A DNA stretch of 39,145 nt from Propionibacteriaceae bacterium (GTDB lineage: Bacteria; Actinomycetota; Actinomycetes; Propionibacteriales; Propionibacteriaceae), in the NCBI GenBank assembly GCA_027492675.1, contig JAPUEI010000095.1:49300-88444 (forward strand). Reading direction: 5' to 3'. Both the position numbers and the translations under genes were made by a program. Of this stretch, positions 37,001 to 39,145 are shown piece after piece (positions within the stretch are counted from its first letter, which is position 1; each line of letters opens with the position of its first letter). Under the pieces are notes generated by a model, which worked only from the letters and a program-made list of their open reading frames with translations, ran no database searches and was not told the origin of the DNA.

Positions 37001-38974
37001 TTGGACCTGCCCGTCGCGCGTGTGTACGTCGACGTCGGGCTGCCGCACCTCGACCGGTTGTTCGACTACGAGGTTCCGGAGGCGCTCGACGCGTCGGCTG
37101 TGCCCGGCTCGCGCGTGCGGGTGAGGTTCGCAGGTCGGCTGGTCGACGGGTTGCTCGTCGAGCGGGTCGCCGAGAGCGATCAGCCGCGATTGGCGCCGTT
37201 GAGCAAGAGCGTCTCCTCGGTCGAGGTGCTGCCCGCTGAGGCGGTCGAGCTCGTACGGGCTGTGGCCGACCACTACGCGGGCACCTTCTACGACGTCGTC
37301 CGGCTCGCCTTGCCTCCTCGTCATGCGGCGACGGAGAAGGCGGAGGTCAGGCCCGCGCCCGAGCCGCCGGCTCCCGATGTCTCGCCCGGGCCGCTGGCCG
37401 AGTACCCCGGGGGTTCCGGCTACCTGGACGCGCTCGCGTCCGGTGCCTCGCCCCGCGCGGCCTGGACGGTCGTGCCGGTCGCGGCAGCCGTCGGTGACTG
37501 GACCGACGGCTTCGCAGCCGCTGCTGCGGCGTGCGTGGCCTCGGGCCGGTCGGCAGTCGTCGTCGTGCCTGACGTCAAAGATCTCGCACGCCTCGTACCT
37601 GCTCTGGAACGGCGCGTCGGCAAGGCGCTCGTCGCTCGCCAGTCGGCGGACCTCGGGCCGTCGGCGCGCTATCGGGCCTTCCTTCGCGGCCTGCGCGGGC
37701 AGGCGAAGATCGTCGTCGGCACCCGCTCGGCGGTGTTCGCGCCGGTCCACGACCTGGGCCTGGTCTGCGTCTGGGACGACGGGGACGACCTCCTCAGCGA
37801 CCCGCACGCCCCCTACCCCCACGCTCGCGATGTGGCGGCCATCCGCGTGACCCAGCGAGGTGCCGGGCTGCTCCTGGGCTCGTACGCGCGAACCACCGAG
37901 GTGCAGGCCTGGGCTGACCGGCAGTGGCTGCGGCCGATAGCCCTCTCGGCGGACGAGACAAGGCGGCATGCTCCAGCCGTACGGATCGTGGCCGACGACG
38001 ACGCCGCGCTGGAGCGAGACCCTGCGGCGAGGGCTGCCCGGCTGCCCAGCCAGGTCTTCTCGCTGGTGCGGACCGCCCTCGTCCAGGGGCCCGTGCTCGT
38101 GCAGGTGCCGCGGGCGGGGTACCTGTCGGGGTTGGTGTGCGCCTCCTGTCGCGAGCCGGCTCGCTGCGCGACGTGCCACGGTCCGCTGCGTACCGATCGC
38201 AGCGCCGGGTCGTCGGACACGGTCACGTCCTGCACCTGGTGCGGACGGGTGGCCCTGGGATGGGCGTGTCCCACGTGTCGGGGCACACGGTTCCGATCGT
38301 TCCGCGTCGGGTCGCAGCGCACCGCGGAGGAGCTCGGCCGCGCCTTCCCGGGGGTGGCCGTCCGTCAGTCGGCTCAGGGCAGGATCCTCGAGTCGGTGGG
38401 CGAGGAGCCGGCACTGGTGGTCGCTACGCCGGGCGCCGAACCCATCGCGGATGGAGGGTACGCCGCGGCCGTGCTCCTCGATGCCTCTGTGCTGCTGAAC
38501 AGAGCCGAGCTCAGGGCATCGGAGGAGGCCCTGAGGCGTTGGCTGCTGGCGACGGCGCTGGTGCGCCCCGCCGTGGACGGGGGGACCGTGCTCGCGGTGG
38601 GTCCGACCTCCGCGCGGGCGCTGCAGGCCCTCACGAGGATCGACCCCGCGGGATTCGCCGAGCGAGAGCTCGCCGATCGTCTCGAGGCAGAGCTGCCTCC
38701 GGCCGTACGGGTCGTGGTCGCGACGGGGGACTGGGCCGCCTGCACGGACCTGGCGGCCGCCGTCTCGGAGGTGGACCACGTCACGGCGCTCGGTCCCGTG
38801 GTGGCGCAGCACGCGACGGCCAGCGACGACCTCGTTGCACGGTTGCTTCTCACGGCGCCACTCGCCGCCGGACCTGCGTTGATGCGTGCGGTGCGGGCAG
38901 CGATGGCCACACGGTCGTCGCGCAAGGACCCGCGACCCCTGCGGGTGCACGTGGACCCCGTCGACCTCGCCTGA
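37001..38974 (+). CDS. priA: PriA-like primosomal protein without helicase motifs
   Basis: A 657-residue protein of the actinobacterial PriA type. The N-terminal 3'-DNA-end-binding domain is recognisable (VARVYVDVGLPHLDRLFDYE, then VRVRFAGRLVDGLLV). The eight zinc-binding cysteines are kept (CASC, CATC, CTWC, CPTC; about 380-430). The P-loop (GxxGxGKT) that should follow near residue 160 is absent, and the DEEH box reads WDDGDD, so ATP-driven unwinding is not expected. A start at TTG 37001, 3 bases after metK, gives the conserved beginning; GGGGTAGG precedes it. Confidence 0.88.
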   Translation: MDLPVARVYVDVGLPHLDRLFDYEVPEALDASAVPGSRVRVRFAGRLVDGLLVERVAESDQPRLAPLSKSVSSVEVLPAEAVELVRAVADHYAGTFYDVVRLALPPRHAATEKAEVRPAPEPPAPDVSPGPLAEYPGGSGYLDALASGASPRAAWTVVPVAAAVGDWTDGFAAAAAACVASGRSAVVVVPDVKDLARLVPALERRVGKALVARQSADLGPSARYRAFLRGLRGQAKIVVGTRSAVFAPVHDLGLVCVWDDGDDLLSDPHAPYPHARDVAAIRVTQRGAGLLLGSYARTTEVQAWADRQWLRPIALSADETRRHAPAVRIVADDDAALERDPAARAARLPSQVFSLVRTALVQGPVLVQVPRAGYLSGLVCASCREPARCATCHGPLRTDRSAGSSDTVTSCTWCGRVALGWACPTCRGTRFRSFRVGSQRTAEELGRAFPGVAVRQSAQGRILESVGEEPALVVATPGAEPIADGGYAAAVLLDASVLLNRAELRASEEALRRWLLATALVRPAVDGGTVLAVGPTSARALQALTRIDPAGFAERELADRLEAELPPAVRVVVATGDWAACTDLAAAVSEVDHVTALGPVVAQHATASDDLVARLLLTAPLAAGPALMRAVRAAMATRSSRKDPRPLRVHVDPVDLA

Positions 38975-39068
38975 GAACTGTTCATCTGCGCTCCCGGGCG
39001 TGTCGGCTGGGCCGTTCACCTTGGACACGTACGGTACGGCCAAAAGTGAACAGAAGATGAACGGAAGG
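38975..39068 (+). promoter_or_regulatory. Control region of the right-edge gene
   Basis: The 101-base gap contains 11-base direct repeats TGAACAGAAGA (39047-39057) and TGAACGGAAGG (39058-39068), an inverted pair GTTCAC (39014-39019) and GTGAAC (39046-39051), and GAACTGTTC at 38975-38983. A possible -10 (TACGGT, 39030-39035) lies between. Regulator unknown. Confidence 0.3.
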
Positions 39069-39075
39069 AAACGAG

Positions 39076-39145
39076 ATGGCATCGGACGACAAGGGTAAGA
39101 AGAAGGCCGCTGCGAAGAAGCTCGCCGAGAAGCTGGCCGCCGCGA
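39076..39145 (+). CDS. Start of a Lys/Ala-rich protein (runs off the window)
   Basis: Only 23 codons are present. The ATG follows GGAAGGAA by 7 bases. The N terminus (MASDDKGKKKAAAKKLAEKL) is strongly basic and helical, like the tails of some nucleoid or secreted proteins. No family can be assigned from this length. It lies downstream of priA on the same strand with its own control region. Confidence 0.55.
   Translation, partial: MASDDKGKKKAAAKKLAEKLAAA

Noticed and set aside
38975..38983. Actinobacterial LexA (SOS) box
   Set aside because: GAACTGTTC has a 1-base centre, whereas SOS boxes need GAAC-N4-GTTC.
36158..39082. A 974-codon open frame on the minus strand across metK and priA
   Set aside because: It spans two real genes and their junction, with Arg/His/Gly-rich shadow composition.

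Overview
The window is GC-rich, densely packed bacterial DNA. Most genes overlap by 1-4 bases (ATGA, GTGA or TGATG), GTG starts are common, and purine-rich ribosome sites alternate with apparently leaderless genes. The actinobacterial integration host factor gene (mihF) lies directly before gmk-rpoZ-coaBC-metK and a helicase-dead priA. With an NrdR-NrdJ pair and DUF4349, DUF4129 and DUF58 proteins, this points to an actinobacterium, probably Propionibacteriales (Nocardioidaceae or Propionibacteriaceae). The genus is not resolved. No rRNA, tRNA, insertion sequence, prophage or CRISPR array was seen.

Layout. 1-981: the 5' end of a repeat-rich membrane-type protein on the minus strand, divergent from a DUF2752 protein. 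1046-4843: nrdR, nrdJ (B12-dependent class II ribonucleotide reductase) and a 54-residue protein, behind a palindromic NrdR box and a set of DnaA-box-like repeats. 4871-6292: fumarase, minus strand. 6336-12860: a Nudix-like protein without a Nudix box, translationally coupled to a histidine kinase and an OmpR-type regulator, followed by a complete AfuABC-type ABC importer with a candidate operator between them. 12907-14777: a GNAT-like acyltransferase and a DUF4349 lipoprotein. 14841-18936: a five-gene overlapping MoxR/DUF58/DUF4129 cluster. 18929-22896: M20 amidohydrolase, PfkB sugar kinase, VTT-domain protein and AEC transporter. 22919-24984: YbjN/T3SS-chaperone-like protein, efp and nusB. 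25032-26735: secreted GH73-type wall hydrolase with three C-terminal repeats. 26799-33164: carA-carB-pyrD-pyrF. 33324-38974: mihF-gmk-rpoZ-coaBC-metK-priA. 39076 to the end: start of an unrecognised Lys/Ala-rich protein.

How it fits together. The right half is the conserved actinobacterial efp-nusB...car-pyr...mihF-gmk-rpoZ-coaBC-metK-priA block, supplying pyrimidine and guanine nucleotides, CoA and S-adenosylmethionine. It has one clear departure: pyrR-pyrB-pyrC, which often sit between nusB and carA in related bacteria, are absent, and a secreted wall hydrolase occupies the place. The left half is more accessory. The kinase/regulator pair probably controls the adjoining importer, whose binding protein resembles the sugar-phosphate/organophosphonate (AfuA) branch more than a confirmed iron binder. 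Seven genes (fumC, the Nudix-like gene, the acyltransferase, the DUF4129 gene, the M20 gene, the AEC gene and carA) start 6-8 bases after a TANNNT hexamer, which suggests many leaderless transcripts.

The best leads for new biology are the Nudix-like protein/sensor kinase/importer locus, the 54-residue protein behind nrdJ, the nrdR control region, and the YbjN-like protein upstream of efp. Functions come from reading translated sequence and recalled family knowledge; no database search was run.
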